From NCBI RefSeq assembly GCF_016587375.1, contig NZ_BNJG01000001.1, positions 992,001 through 1,056,000 on the forward strand: DNA of 64,000 bases, read 5' to 3'. The position numbers and the translations under genes were made by a program. Positions 36,365-45,609 of the stretch are shown here, in pieces (position 1 is the first letter of the stretch; each line of letters starts with the position of its first letter). This DNA comes from Ktedonobacter robiniae. GTDB taxonomy: Bacteria > Chloroflexota > Ktedonobacteria > Ktedonobacterales > Ktedonobacteraceae. The notes beneath the pieces are model-generated. The model saw only the letters and a program-made list of their open reading frames with translations. It had not been told where the DNA came from and searched no databases.

Positions 36365-38038
36365 TTATGAAGCTTCGCTTCCATTCGCTCGCTGCTCCAG
36401 TGAGCGCGCCCACTCCTGGCATGAGATGGCCTCCTGCTTCCTCCCCAGGCGCTGTAAAACAACCGCCCGGTTATACCAGGCGTCTGGCTCATCTGGCGCA
36501 AACGAGGTTGCCTGGTCAAGCGCGGCCAGTGCCTCATCCAAACGACCAAGCGCATACAGCGACAGACCTTTGTTATTCCAGGCCGCAATGTAGTGAATAT
36601 CTCCCGCCAGTGCCCTGTCAAAAGCCATAAGGGCCTCTTCATACCGTTGCAATTCGTGCAGCAAGCTGCCTTTATTGTACCAGGCAGAAGTCAGGCCGTC
36701 GTCATATTGCAGGGCACAATCATAAGAAGCCAGGGCGTCTTCGAATTTCTGCTGAGCAGCAAGAACATTTCCTCGATTATACCACGCCCCCGCCATAGTT
36801 TGATCAAGTATCAGGGCATGGTCGTATGCCGCCAGGGCCTCCTCATAGCGCTTCAAGTCGCGCAGGTCGTTACCTTTATCAAACCAGAGCGTCGCGTTCT
36901 CCTGCTCAAGCTCCAGGGCCTCTTCATGCAGAGGGAGAGCCTCTGCCGCATCGCCCAGGCGACGCAAAATATTGCCTTTGGTGTCCAGGGCGGAGACATT
37001 GTTGGCATCGATTTCAAAGACACGATTGACGGCGATCAGGGCCTCTTCATAGCGGTGGAGGCTATAGAGCGTATCGCTCATGGCCTGCCAAACAACGCTC
37101 TGACGGGGATCAAGGAGCAGCGCCTTGTCAAAGGCCATCAATGCCTCTTCAGACTTCCCCTGCTCCGCCAGGGCCATACCACGTCCACTCCAGGCATAAA
37201 TATAGTTCGGGTCGTAGCGCAGCGCCTGCTCATAGCAATCCATTTCTTCGTCGAAGCGACGTAGCTCATGCAACACATTGGCGCGCGAGGTCCACAGTTC
37301 TGGATCGTTTGGGCAGAGCGAGATAGTGTGATCATAGGCCAACAAGGCCTCATCCAGTTGTTCCAGGCTTAAAAGGGCCGCGCCCTTACCTGCCCAGGCT
37401 TCAATCGAAACCACGTCCTGCTCGATAGCCTGTTCATAGTAGCGCAAGGCAGCCTCATATTCCCCCTGCTCATACGCCACATGGCCGCGCGTTAATGGAT
37501 TGGGCTGGCTCTCCTGTGGCCGCTTCGCGTTTCTTAGTTGCGAGAGCGCAGGCATACGTATCACAGTGGCATCATCGTCGCCATTGATATCCAGCGCGAA
37601 CTCTTCGCTACCAGCCGAGGCATTCCAGGCCACTTGAGAGTGCTCCTGCTGGCTATTTCCGCGCCCTCCCCGCTGTTCTGCCTTGATCAAAAATACCAGG
37701 GGGCCATCCTGACCATAATCCAGGACACGCACACTCCCCGGATCTTCAACACGCTCCGAGAGCGAGGCCGCAAGCTCGGCATCCTGAAGAAACTCCTCAC
37801 GCTCGCCCTCGGTCGCGCTCTGAGGTATTAAAGCACGCACGAGCACAGGCTGTCCCTGGTGGCGATCTAGCGCGCGCAAAGTGACTGTCTTACGCTCTTT
37901 GAGCGCAAGCTCCTGGACCTCATAACGTCCCTGTAAAAATGTTCCTTCTAAGGGAATACCGCAATGGGCGCAAAAGCGCGCCTTTTCTCGATTGGCAAAG
38001 CCACACCCCTCTAAATCTAGACACATCCCCATAGACAC
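36365..38038 (-). CDS. Pseudokinase remnant fused to TPR repeats (paralogue of the neighbouring kinase-TPR)
   Basis: 557 residues. It repeats the plan of the downstream gene: zinc ribbon (C6, C12, C23, C26), then GRYEVQELALKERKTVTLRALDRHQGQPVLVRAL, which aligns with a kinase N-lobe. The glycine loop is gone and the VAIK lysine is Arg68. After the VLDYGQDGPLVFLIKAE hinge the whole C-lobe (HRD, DFG) is missing, and about ten TPRs fill residues 175-550. It cannot be a kinase. It may compete for the ligands or partners of its active neighbour, or be a pure scaffold. GGGAGG lies ahead of a GTG/ATG start. Confidence 0.85.
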   Translation of the reverse strand: MSMGMCLDLEGCGFANREKARFCAHCGIPLEGTFLQGRYEVQELALKERKTVTLRALDRHQGQPVLVRALIPQSATEGEREEFLQDAELAASLSERVEDPGSVRVLDYGQDGPLVFLIKAEQRGGRGNSQQEHSQVAWNASAGSEEFALDINGDDDATVIRMPALSQLRNAKRPQESQPNPLTRGHVAYEQGEYEAALRYYEQAIEQDVVSIEAWAGKGAALLSLEQLDEALLAYDHTISLCPNDPELWTSRANVLHELRRFDEEMDCYEQALRYDPNYIYAWSGRGMALAEQGKSEEALMAFDKALLLDPRQSVVWQAMSDTLYSLHRYEEALIAVNRVFEIDANNVSALDTKGNILRRLGDAAEALPLHEEALELEQENATLWFDKGNDLRDLKRYEEALAAYDHALILDQTMAGAWYNRGNVLAAQQKFEDALASYDCALQYDDGLTSAWYNKGSLLHELQRYEEALMAFDRALAGDIHYIAAWNNKGLSLYALGRLDEALAALDQATSFAPDEPDAWYNRAVVLQRLGRKQEAISCQEWARSLEQRANGSEAS

Positions 38039-38765
38039 GCTTCCTCCCTAGCCTGCGCACTATCTCTAACTATTGCCATACAAAAGGCTTTATTGCCACT
38101 ACTGTAGCGAAAACGTTATGACCTTGTCAATGTAATATGCTACCCTTTGTAGTACATTATGAAAACAGAAAAGAAAATACTATATTTGCCTGCATTATAC
38201 ACCACTACTCATCCTCGCTCGACACATGCCTTCTCTGGTAAACGTCTGACAGGTCGAACTTTTGCAGATGGACCTGCGCGCCCAGCCTTTTTACGGTCTA
38301 CTTATAACTATTCTCCAAGGACTATAGCAAGGAACAGACACACTTGCAAGCAATCTCGATGATTACCCTCCTCTATTCAGTATATGCGAGGGGCAACATC
38401 CGCTTGAAATAGAGTCTCGATATACCCTGTTTTTCAAACCTGGGGAGGCTGATACTGGTTATACGAAACAGCCAGGCCATTCGCTGCACCTGCTCGTCAT
38501 CTCCTCCTCACTTCTGGCTCTCTGCATACAATGATCCCTCCTGATCACAACTCAAACCCAGTTCCTTGACCTTTTGCGCTTGCGCGCTCAGGGTAAGAGG
38601 GATGAGTCTGGCAAGCGTACGTCTTGGCGTGGAACTGTTATATAATAACAGGAGTTATAGATATATAAGGTCACAGGGCGACCGTTGCACCTGTTTGGTA
38701 CGCAAGCTCATTCTGCAACGACAAGTCTCCCTCCCCATTAGTTCACCCCATTAAAGGATTTTTTT
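38039..38765. other. Gene-free divergent region upstream of aconitase
   Basis: 727 nt without a credible gene. CTGTTATATAATAACAG (38635-38651) is a palindrome enclosing a TATAAT and could be an operator over an aconitase promoter. GCGCTTGCGCGCTCAGGGTAAG near 38577-38598 is a degenerate copy of the short motif found beside long hairpins elsewhere, but here no hairpin follows. Confidence 0.4.
38635..38651 (+). promoter_or_regulatory. Operator-like palindrome over a TATAAT box
   Basis: CTGTTAT-ATA-ATAACAG with the -10 candidate TATAAT at 38641-38646, about 115 nt ahead of the aconitase start. No good -35 at the right distance, so an activator or alternative sigma factor might be needed. Confidence 0.4.
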
Positions 38766-41597
38766 ATGACGGCATACAAAGATGTATTTAACGCCCGTAC
38801 GCCACTCGAAGGCGCCCACGAGACCACCCACTACTTCCGTCTCGGCGCGCTTGAGCAACATGGCGTACAGAATTTAGATCACCTGCCTTTTACGGTACGC
38901 ATCATCCTCGAAAACCTGCTCCGCCATGCCGATGGCGACCTGATAAAGACGGAGGATGTCCTCTCGCTCGCTAACTGGACGCCTGGTAAGGCCACGGGAA
39001 ATGAGGCCGAGTATCCCTTCCTCCCCGGGCGTGTGCTCTTGCAAGATTTCACCGGGGTACCTGCCGTCGCCGACCTGGCCGCGATGCGTTCGGCAGTGGC
39101 TCGGATGCAGGGCAATCCTGAGAAGATCAATCCGCTCGTACCCGCCGACCTGGTCATTGACCACTCGGTTCAGGTCGACGCCTTTGGCTCACGCATGGCC
39201 TTTGCGCAAAACGTCGAGCGTGAATATGAGCGCAATAGCGAGCGCTATGCCCTGCTCCGCTGGGCGCAGCAGGCATTCAGCAATTTTCGCGTCGTTCCAC
39301 CCGGAACAGGTATTGTCCACCAGGTCAACCTGGAGTACCTGGCCTCGGTCGTGATGACGAAAGGGGATGATGGCGTACAGGTCGCCTATCCCGATACCCT
39401 GGTTGGTACCGACTCGCATACGACCATGATCAACGGCCTGGGCGTACTGGGCTGGGGCGTCGGCGGTATCGAGGCCGAGGCCGTGCTGCTGGGACAACCC
39501 CTTTACCTGCTAACTCCCGAAGTCATCGGTATGCGCCTGACCGGCGCGCTGCCAGAGGGTGCGACCGCGACCGACCTGGTGCTGACGGTCACGCAGATGC
39601 TGCGCAAACGCGGCGTGGTGGGCAAGTTTGTCGAGTTCACCGGCCCTGGCCTGAGCTACCTGGCGCTGGCCGACCGCGCGACGATTTCCAATATGTCGCC
39701 CGAGTTTGGTGCGACCGCGACGCTCTTCCCAGTTGATGCCGAGACCATCCGCTACCTGCGAGACACGGGCCGCGATCCCAAGCTGGTTGACCTGGTGGAG
39801 CGCTACACCAAGGCCCAGGGCCTCTTCCGTACCGATGAAACACCTGAGCCACAATTCGACGACTTGCTGGAGCTGGATCTGAGCACGATTGAGCCGAGCC
39901 TGGCTGGTCCCCGTCGTCCACAGGATCGCGTCGCCATGCAGTCGCTGGGTACAGCGTTCCGCAACGCCTATGCCGATCGCTTCAAGGCCGCCGCCACCAA
40001 TGTGACGGTCGAGAGTCCTACCAATCGCCTGGGCAACGAGGGCGGCATCGCGACTCCTAGCTCAGTTGAGCAGAAAGAGGACGCGGAGAGCCAGCTAGCC
40101 AACGGCAATGGCAATGGTCATAGCGTGCTTGAGGGAAAAGATATTCTGGTCAACCTGGATGGGGAGCAGGCTCACCTGCGCCATGGCTCAGTCGCCATCG
40201 CAGCCATCACCAGCTGCACCAACACCTCCAATCCCTCCGTCATGGTCGCGGCAGGTCTGCTCGCCAAGCGCGCTGTAGAAAAAGGCCTCAAGGTCAACCC
40301 AGCTGTCAAGACCAGCCTGGCCCCTGGCTCACGCGCGGTTATTGACTACCTGCGCAACGCAGATCTCCTCTCCTCCCTTGAGGAGCTACGCTTCAACCTC
40401 GTGGGCTATGGTTGTACCACCTGTATTGGCAATAGCGGTCCGCTACCCGAGCCAGTTGCCGAGGCCGTTCAGGAGAATGACCTGGTTGTCGCCGCCGTGC
40501 TGAGCGGAAACCGCAACTTCGAAGGACGCATTCATCCCCAGGTGCGTGCAAGCTTCCTGGCATCGCCCCCCCTGGTCGTGGCCTACGCCCTGGCAGGCAC
40601 TGTCGATATCGATCTGGCGCATGAGCCGCTGGGCACCAACGACAAAGGCGAACAGATCTACCTGCGCGATATCTGGCCCAGCCAGGAAGAGATTCGCCAG
40701 CTCGTCACGAAATCGGTTACGCCCGAGGTCTACTCTGAGAACTATAGCCGCGTCTTCGAGGGTGACGAGCAGTGGCAGGCGCTCTCCAATTCGACCGGGC
40801 GGCTCTTCGAGTGGGATCCTGAATCGACCTATGTACGCGAACCGCCTTTCTTTCAGAACATGAGTGATCAGCCCACGCCCGTGAAGGACATTCACAACGC
40901 GCGGGTGCTGGCCGTACTCGATGACTCCATCACGACCGATCATATCTCGCCCGCGGGTAGCTTTGCTCCCAATAGCCCGGCTGGTCAATATCTGCTTGAG
41001 CATGGTGTACAGCGCCGCGACTTCAATACGTATGGCGCACGCCGTGGCAACCACGAGGTGATGATGCGCGGTACCTTTGGCAACATTCGTCTGCGCAACC
41101 GCCTGACCAATGGCAAAGAGGGCTACTACACCGTTCACCTGCCCGATGGCGAAGAGACCACCATTTATGATGCCTCTATGCGCTATCAGCAGGAGGGAAC
41201 ACCACTATTGATCATTGCAGGCAAGGAGTATGGTTCAGGTAGTTCCCGTGACTGGGCGGCCAAGGGTCCCTTGTTGCTAGGTGTACAGGCCGTAATTGCC
41301 GAGAGCTTTGAGCGTATCCATCGCAGCAACCTCGTCGGCATGGGCATCCTGCCCCTCCAGTTCCGCTCTGGCGAGAGCAAAGAGTCTCTGGGCCTGACCG
41401 GTCACGAGACCTATGATATCCTGGGGATTGAGCAAGACCTCAAACCGCGCCAGACCGTGACTGTGAAGGCCACGCGTGAAGATGGTTCTACCTTCACCTT
41501 CGAGACTATTGCCCGCCTGGATAGCGCGATTGACGTCACCTATTATAAGAACGGCGGCATCCTGCTCACCGTGTTGCGCCGTCTCGCGCAGGACTAG
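38766..41597 (+). CDS. acnA: Aconitate hydratase
   Basis: 943 residues, the AcnA/IRP1-type length. It interconverts citrate and isocitrate in the TCA cycle. Cluster ligands are visible in AITSCTNTSNPSV (about Cys483) and GYGCTTCIGNSG (about Cys550 and Cys553). VGTDSHTTMINGLGVLGWGVGGIEAEAV, SSRDWAAKGPLLLGVQAVIAESFERIHRSNL and the C-terminal swivel domain are typical. A low-complexity linker (NGNGNGHS) near 455 lies between two domains and looks lineage-specific. AAAGGA precedes the ATG. Confidence 0.95.
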   Translation: MTAYKDVFNARTPLEGAHETTHYFRLGALEQHGVQNLDHLPFTVRIILENLLRHADGDLIKTEDVLSLANWTPGKATGNEAEYPFLPGRVLLQDFTGVPAVADLAAMRSAVARMQGNPEKINPLVPADLVIDHSVQVDAFGSRMAFAQNVEREYERNSERYALLRWAQQAFSNFRVVPPGTGIVHQVNLEYLASVVMTKGDDGVQVAYPDTLVGTDSHTTMINGLGVLGWGVGGIEAEAVLLGQPLYLLTPEVIGMRLTGALPEGATATDLVLTVTQMLRKRGVVGKFVEFTGPGLSYLALADRATISNMSPEFGATATLFPVDAETIRYLRDTGRDPKLVDLVERYTKAQGLFRTDETPEPQFDDLLELDLSTIEPSLAGPRRPQDRVAMQSLGTAFRNAYADRFKAAATNVTVESPTNRLGNEGGIATPSSVEQKEDAESQLANGNGNGHSVLEGKDILVNLDGEQAHLRHGSVAIAAITSCTNTSNPSVMVAAGLLAKRAVEKGLKVNPAVKTSLAPGSRAVIDYLRNADLLSSLEELRFNLVGYGCTTCIGNSGPLPEPVAEAVQENDLVVAAVLSGNRNFEGRIHPQVRASFLASPPLVVAYALAGTVDIDLAHEPLGTNDKGEQIYLRDIWPSQEEIRQLVTKSVTPEVYSENYSRVFEGDEQWQALSNSTGRLFEWDPESTYVREPPFFQNMSDQPTPVKDIHNARVLAVLDDSITTDHISPAGSFAPNSPAGQYLLEHGVQRRDFNTYGARRGNHEVMMRGTFGNIRLRNRLTNGKEGYYTVHLPDGEETTIYDASMRYQQEGTPLLIIAGKEYGSGSSRDWAAKGPLLLGVQAVIAESFERIHRSNLVGMGILPLQFRSGESKESLGLTGHETYDILGIEQDLKPRQTVTVKATREDGSTFTFETIARLDSAIDVTYYKNGGILLTVLRRLAQD

Positions 41598-41602
41598 CAG
41601 TA

Positions 41603-41679
41603 GAGATGTGAAAAGAGTGTAGCGCACACGGTGGCAGCCTGCGGCTGCCACCGTGTGCGCTACACTCTTTTCACATCTC
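41603..41679. terminator. Perfect 37-bp hairpin after aconitase
   Basis: The longest of the series: GAGATGTGAAAAGAGTGTAG to its exact complement with loop TGC, starting 5 nt past the stop. The foot overlaps the -35 of the next gene's promoter. Confidence 0.85.
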
Positions 41680-41699
41680 GTGCAGAATAGTGATACAAT
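41670..41699 (+). promoter_or_regulatory. Promoter of the NadD-like gene, probably leaderless
   Basis: TTCACA (41670-41675), an 18-nt spacer and TACAAT (41694-41699) form a good sigma-70 promoter. The ATG at 41706 falls 7 nt downstream, where transcription should begin. The mRNA would then be leaderless, and no ribosome site is present. Confidence 0.6.
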
Positions 41700-41705
41700 A
41701 AGAGC

Positions 41706-42542
41706 ATGAGCGAACATCTCCATCTGACACCACATAGCCGGCGCTATCTGCGCGCCATCCAGCATAGCCTTGATGCGCTTAATCCATGGAGCGAAACACT
41801 CGTCTTGCCGCTGCCCGGCTCTCCCAGGCCCACTGGCGATATCATTGTTTTCACTGGTTCTTTTAATCCACCGACCCTGGCCCACCTGGCGATGCTCAAG
41901 CAGGCTTACTCTTATACACGAAGCCATGCGCCTATGCACCTCTATGCCGCGATGAGCAAGCAGACCGTCGATAAGGAAAATATCTCGCGCCCCCTCTTTC
42001 TGGATCGCCTCGCGCTCCTGGATCGGTTGATGAAGCGCTTCTCTGGGTCTGGCATTCTGCTCTTCAACCGAGGCCTTTACGTGGAACAGGCGCGCGCCAT
42101 ACGGCAGAGTTTTCCTCGAGTGCACAACATCTACTTTCTGATGGGCTTTGATAAAATTGTGCAGATCCTCGATCCTCACTACTATACGGACCGCGATGCC
42201 GCGCTCCAGGAACTCTTTGCTCTGGCAAAACTCCTGGTTGCACCACGTGGAGAGGATGGGCCAGAGGCATTGCAGGCGCTTTTACAGCAGGAGGAGAACA
42301 CACGCTTCGTGCGCTACATCGAGCCACTCCCGCTTAGCAATGTCTATCGCGAGATCTCCGCGACCAACATCCGCAACCAGGACGCGGGCTACACTCAGGC
42401 TATTCCACACGAGGTCTGGCGCTTTATGTGGCGCACGCGGGCCTATGCCCCTCCACTTCATACCACAAATGGCGGGACAATCGATGTCTATGCAAAGCGC
42501 GTAAGGGAGTTAACTCGTCTATTAGGAACGCCACCAAGCTAA
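41706..42542 (+). CDS. Nicotinate-nucleotide adenylyltransferase-like nucleotidyltransferase
   Basis: 278 residues of the HIGH-type nucleotidyltransferase superfamily. IIVFTGSFNPPTLAHLAML is the ATP-binding T/HxGH motif, IYFLMGFDKIVQIL matches the NadD FL.GxD region and ISATNIRNQ is the ISSTxxR motif. It is about 70 residues longer than typical NadD, with extra N- and C-terminal parts, so it may be a paralogue with another substrate. The gene is single, follows aconitase across a hairpin and may be translated without a leader. Confidence 0.78.
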   Translation: MSEHLHLTPHSRRYLRAIQHSLDALNPWSETLVLPLPGSPRPTGDIIVFTGSFNPPTLAHLAMLKQAYSYTRSHAPMHLYAAMSKQTVDKENISRPLFLDRLALLDRLMKRFSGSGILLFNRGLYVEQARAIRQSFPRVHNIYFLMGFDKIVQILDPHYYTDRDAALQELFALAKLLVAPRGEDGPEALQALLQQEENTRFVRYIEPLPLSNVYREISATNIRNQDAGYTQAIPHEVWRFMWRTRAYAPPLHTTNGGTIDVYAKRVRELTRLLGTPPS

Positions 42543-42570
42543 AGCAAGAATATAAAAGGATATAGGAGTA

Positions 42571-42633
42571 GAGTGTCAGGTGTGACGTGGGTTGCCAGCC
42601 TTCGGCTGGCAACCCACGTCACACCTGACACTC
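42571..42633. terminator. Perfect 30-bp hairpin between convergent genes
   Basis: GAGTGTCAGGTGTGACGTGG to its complement with loop TTC. It starts 29 nt after the NadD-like stop and ends 6 nt before the FHA gene's stop. Confidence 0.85.
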
Positions 42634-42639
42634 GTACAT

Positions 42640-43326
42640 TCACGAAGGGTTGACCTGGCGGAAGGTAAAGCGGATCGAGCCGATTTGCACAATATCGCCA
42701 TCACGTAACACCTGTTGCTTTATGCGTCGCCCATTGATGTAGGTTCCCGTCGCGGAGCGTTGATCAATTAACTCGTACATACCTCCGGCAACCTCATGAA
42801 TCGAGGCATGGTGGCGACTCACCGCGAGGTCTTCCAGAAAAATATCGCATTCCCGGCTCCGTCCGATGGTCATATTGGATACAACCTCTAATTGACGCAT
42901 GGAACTCTGGCCGCCAGAAGGATAGAGGTAAGCAGCCGAGACGGGTTGCGAATCAGGCTCCTTGCCAATAAGGGATTCTCGTCCACGTGAGGAGGCCAGT
43001 TTGAAGGGGCGAGTCCCCTCGCTATCATAAAAGACCATCTGAGTATGGCCAAATTTAAGCTCATCGCCATTGGAGAGGAGTTGCTCTTGCGTAGGCTGGT
43101 CGTTGACAAAGCTATCGCCACTGCCATGATCGTCACGTAGCACAAACCCCTCGGGGAGACGCAGGATTCTAGCTTGTTTCCGATGGACAGTAATATCTTC
43201 CAGAAAAATATCACACTCCCGACTGCGCCCGATAGTAGTGCAATCTTTCCATAATTCTACCCGTTTCCCCACGAGCGGTCCCTTTTGAATGAGCAGATAT
43301 GCACTCGTTGAAAAATCCTGATCCAT
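42640..43326 (-). CDS. Tandem FHA-domain protein
   Basis: 228 residues from the ATG at 43326 (GGAG ahead). Two phosphothreonine-binding FHA domains are present: TTIGRSRECDIFLEDITVHRKQARI ... GSGDSFVND (about 25-100) and MTIGRSRECDIFLEDLAVSRHHASI ... RSATGTYINGRRIKQQVL (about 145-225). The GRSRECDIFLED blocks are near identical, so the gene looks like an internal duplication. The first copy has HRKQ where most FHA domains have SRxH, so its binding may be weaker. It may read the output of the Ser/Thr kinases nearby. Confidence 0.88.
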   Translation of the reverse strand: MDQDFSTSAYLLIQKGPLVGKRVELWKDCTTIGRSRECDIFLEDITVHRKQARILRLPEGFVLRDDHGSGDSFVNDQPTQEQLLSNGDELKFGHTQMVFYDSEGTRPFKLASSRGRESLIGKEPDSQPVSAAYLYPSGGQSSMRQLEVVSNMTIGRSRECDIFLEDLAVSRHHASIHEVAGGMYELIDQRSATGTYINGRRIKQQVLRDGDIVQIGSIRFTFRQVNPS

Positions 43327-43777
43327 AACACTCCACACAACGCTAGCTAAACGCCGATAATCATATCGGCACAAGGGCCTCATCGTCTCATGCCAACTGA
43401 GTATAACGAATTGCATCGAAGGGTGTCAAGTTTTTCCAAATTGTACATTTTAGCTATTACAAGAAGATACACTTATTGTTTCTAGACTATAATAATGCGC
43501 TCTTCGCCGCCCCTCAATCACATCGCTGCCACATGCTGCCCCTGTGTATACGCACCTCTTGCTCCTATCAGTATACGCTTTGGTTTACCTTATGTTTGTC
43601 AATCTTCATTAATACACCTTACCCCTGAGCACCGCAGGCACGAAGGATGGTGCTAGCGACCTCATACCAGGAAGTTGTATGATACATGCATATACATGCA
43701 TACATATAATGGCGAGACATTCCTGTTCGTTTCCATAGAAGAAGTTACTCATTTTTTTGCAAAGGAGCACACTGCGT
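43327..43777. other. Gene-free divergent region with tandem ATACATGCAT repeats
   Basis: About 450 nt between the FHA gene (left) and the CocE-type hydrolase (right). Overlapping ATACATGCAT units at 43682-43704 lead into TATAAT (43705-43710), a candidate promoter for the hydrolase. Nothing else recognised. Confidence 0.4.
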
Positions 43778-45556
43778 ATGACACAGCAAGCAGGGCACCA
43801 GGTTGCCATTGATTTTGACGTTCCAGCGCAAATGCGCGATGGCACGATCTTGCGCGCCAATGTGTATCGACCCGCCGGCGAAGGGAAATGGCCAGTTCTC
43901 CTGACGCGCCTCCCCTATGGCAAGGATCTCCCCATTGGCTCTTCGCTGCTAGATCCACTCCAGGTCGCGCGTCGGGGCTATGTCGTCATTGTGCAGGATA
44001 CGCGTGGGCGCTTTACCTCCGGGGGCGAATGGAACCCCATGCGCTTCGAGGCCGAGGACGGCTACGATACGGTGGAATGGGCCTCTAAGCTACACTACAG
44101 CAACGGCATTGTAGGTATGTTTGGTATCTCCTATTTCGGCTTCACCCAGTGGGCGGCCATGACCCAGCAGCCACCTGCCCTAAAAGCCGCCGTACCGGTG
44201 CAAACCTGGAATGATCCTCTCAATGGTGTGACCTTTCGTGGAGGTGCCCTGGAGCTGGGGACCGCCGCCCAGTGGCAAATGTCGATGGGCATCGATGTTT
44301 TGATGCGCCGCTACCGGGGCGAGGCCGATCCGCGCAAACTGGGGGCCGCGCTCTACCAGCTTATTCACGATATCGACGCGCTGGGTACTCAGGGCTATGC
44401 CTCGCTCCCTCTGAGTGAGTTCGCCCCGCTCAAGCGCAACGATGTCTCACCCGCCTTCTTTGATGCATTTGAGTATGAGATGCAGCGCGAGCGCGTTGAA
44501 TATATGACCATTCTGGGTCAGCACGAGAAGGTAATGGTCCCGACCTTTAGCATCGCGGGTTGGTATGATATCTTCCTCAAGGATACCATTGAGAACTTTC
44601 GGATTATGCGCGAGCAGGGAACCACGCCCGAGGCACGCCAGAGCAAGCTACTCGTTGGCCCCTGGAGCCATGGCGGAATGATGAATCCCATCGGTGAGCT
44701 GAACTTTGGCATGGGGGCCAGCGCGGCCTTCATCGACCTCAAGATAGACCTGGTCAGCCTCCAGGTACGCTGGTTCGACCACTACCTGAAACAGGTGGAG
44801 AACGGCATCGAGAGCGAGGCCCCCATTAAGCTCTTTGTGATGGGCGCCAACACTTGGCGCGACGAGCAGGAATGGCCGTTAGCACGTGCCGTCGAGACGC
44901 GCTACTACCTGCATAGCGCGGGACACGCCAATACCTTTGCTGGCGACGGCACGCTCAGTACCACGGCCCCCGAGAGCGAGGAGCCTGATAACTACATCTA
45001 TGATCCAGCCAATCCAGTGCCCACTCGTGGCGGCGCACTGCTGATGACTCCTGAGTACCGCTCCGGCCCCTACGATCAGCGCTCCATTGAGCAGCGCGAG
45101 GATATCCTGGTTTATAGCACACCTGAACTTGAGCAAGATGTAGAGGTCACCGGGCCTATCACGGTTCACCTGTGGGCAACATCCAGCGCACCCGATACGG
45201 ACTTTGTGGCACGCCTAGTTGATGTACATCCCGATGGCTACGCGCAGAACCTGACGGATGGCATTATTCGCGCACGCCACCGGAACTTTGCTCAGGGTGA
45301 GGCCTCTTCGCTGATCGAGCCTGGCAAGGCCTATGAGTACGTCATCGACCTCTGGGCCACCAGTAACCTCTTTAAGCAAGGGCATCGCATCCGCGTTGAT
45401 ATCACCAGCAGCAGCTTCCCGCGCTGGGACCGCAACCCCAACACGGGCCAGCCGCTGGGGAATGATGCCGAGTTCCAGGAGGCGCACCAGACCATCTTGC
45501 ACGATGCTGAGCACCCTTCTCACATCCTGCTCCCCATCATACCTGTAAGTGCATAA
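43778..45556 (+). CDS. CocE/NonD family (S15-type) alpha/beta hydrolase
   Basis: 592 residues. The N-terminal alpha/beta-hydrolase domain holds MRDGTILRANVYRPAGEGKWPVLLTRLPYGK, the YDTVEWASKL segment, GMFGISYFGFTQW (nucleophile Ser in GxSxxG) and LLVGPWSHGG (catalytic His). The C-terminal jelly roll begins near 400 (DVEVTGPITVHLWATSSAPDTDFVARLVDVHPDG). This is the X-Pro dipeptidyl-peptidase/CocE type. Family members act on esters, amides or peptides; substrate unknown. ATG at 43778 follows AAGGAG; no signal peptide seen. Confidence 0.85.
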   Translation: MTQQAGHQVAIDFDVPAQMRDGTILRANVYRPAGEGKWPVLLTRLPYGKDLPIGSSLLDPLQVARRGYVVIVQDTRGRFTSGGEWNPMRFEAEDGYDTVEWASKLHYSNGIVGMFGISYFGFTQWAAMTQQPPALKAAVPVQTWNDPLNGVTFRGGALELGTAAQWQMSMGIDVLMRRYRGEADPRKLGAALYQLIHDIDALGTQGYASLPLSEFAPLKRNDVSPAFFDAFEYEMQRERVEYMTILGQHEKVMVPTFSIAGWYDIFLKDTIENFRIMREQGTTPEARQSKLLVGPWSHGGMMNPIGELNFGMGASAAFIDLKIDLVSLQVRWFDHYLKQVENGIESEAPIKLFVMGANTWRDEQEWPLARAVETRYYLHSAGHANTFAGDGTLSTTAPESEEPDNYIYDPANPVPTRGGALLMTPEYRSGPYDQRSIEQREDILVYSTPELEQDVEVTGPITVHLWATSSAPDTDFVARLVDVHPDGYAQNLTDGIIRARHRNFAQGEASSLIEPGKAYEYVIDLWATSNLFKQGHRIRVDITSSSFPRWDRNPNTGQPLGNDAEFQEAHQTILHDAEHPSHILLPIIPVSA

Positions 45557-45609
45557 AAGATAACCATGAGGGTACGGACATTGCCCGTACCCTCATGGTT
45601 ATCTTTTAT
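45553..45609. terminator. Long hairpin spanning two convergent stop codons
   Basis: ATAAAAGATAACCATGAGGG pairs with its complement around a 6-nt loop (stem about 25 bp). It overlaps the stops of the hydrolase and of metG. Confidence 0.82.

Noticed and set aside
40443..42179. Two long minus-strand frames across aconitase and the NadD-like gene
   Set aside because: They run opposite to well-conserved genes and one crosses the long hairpin between them; no family resemblance.
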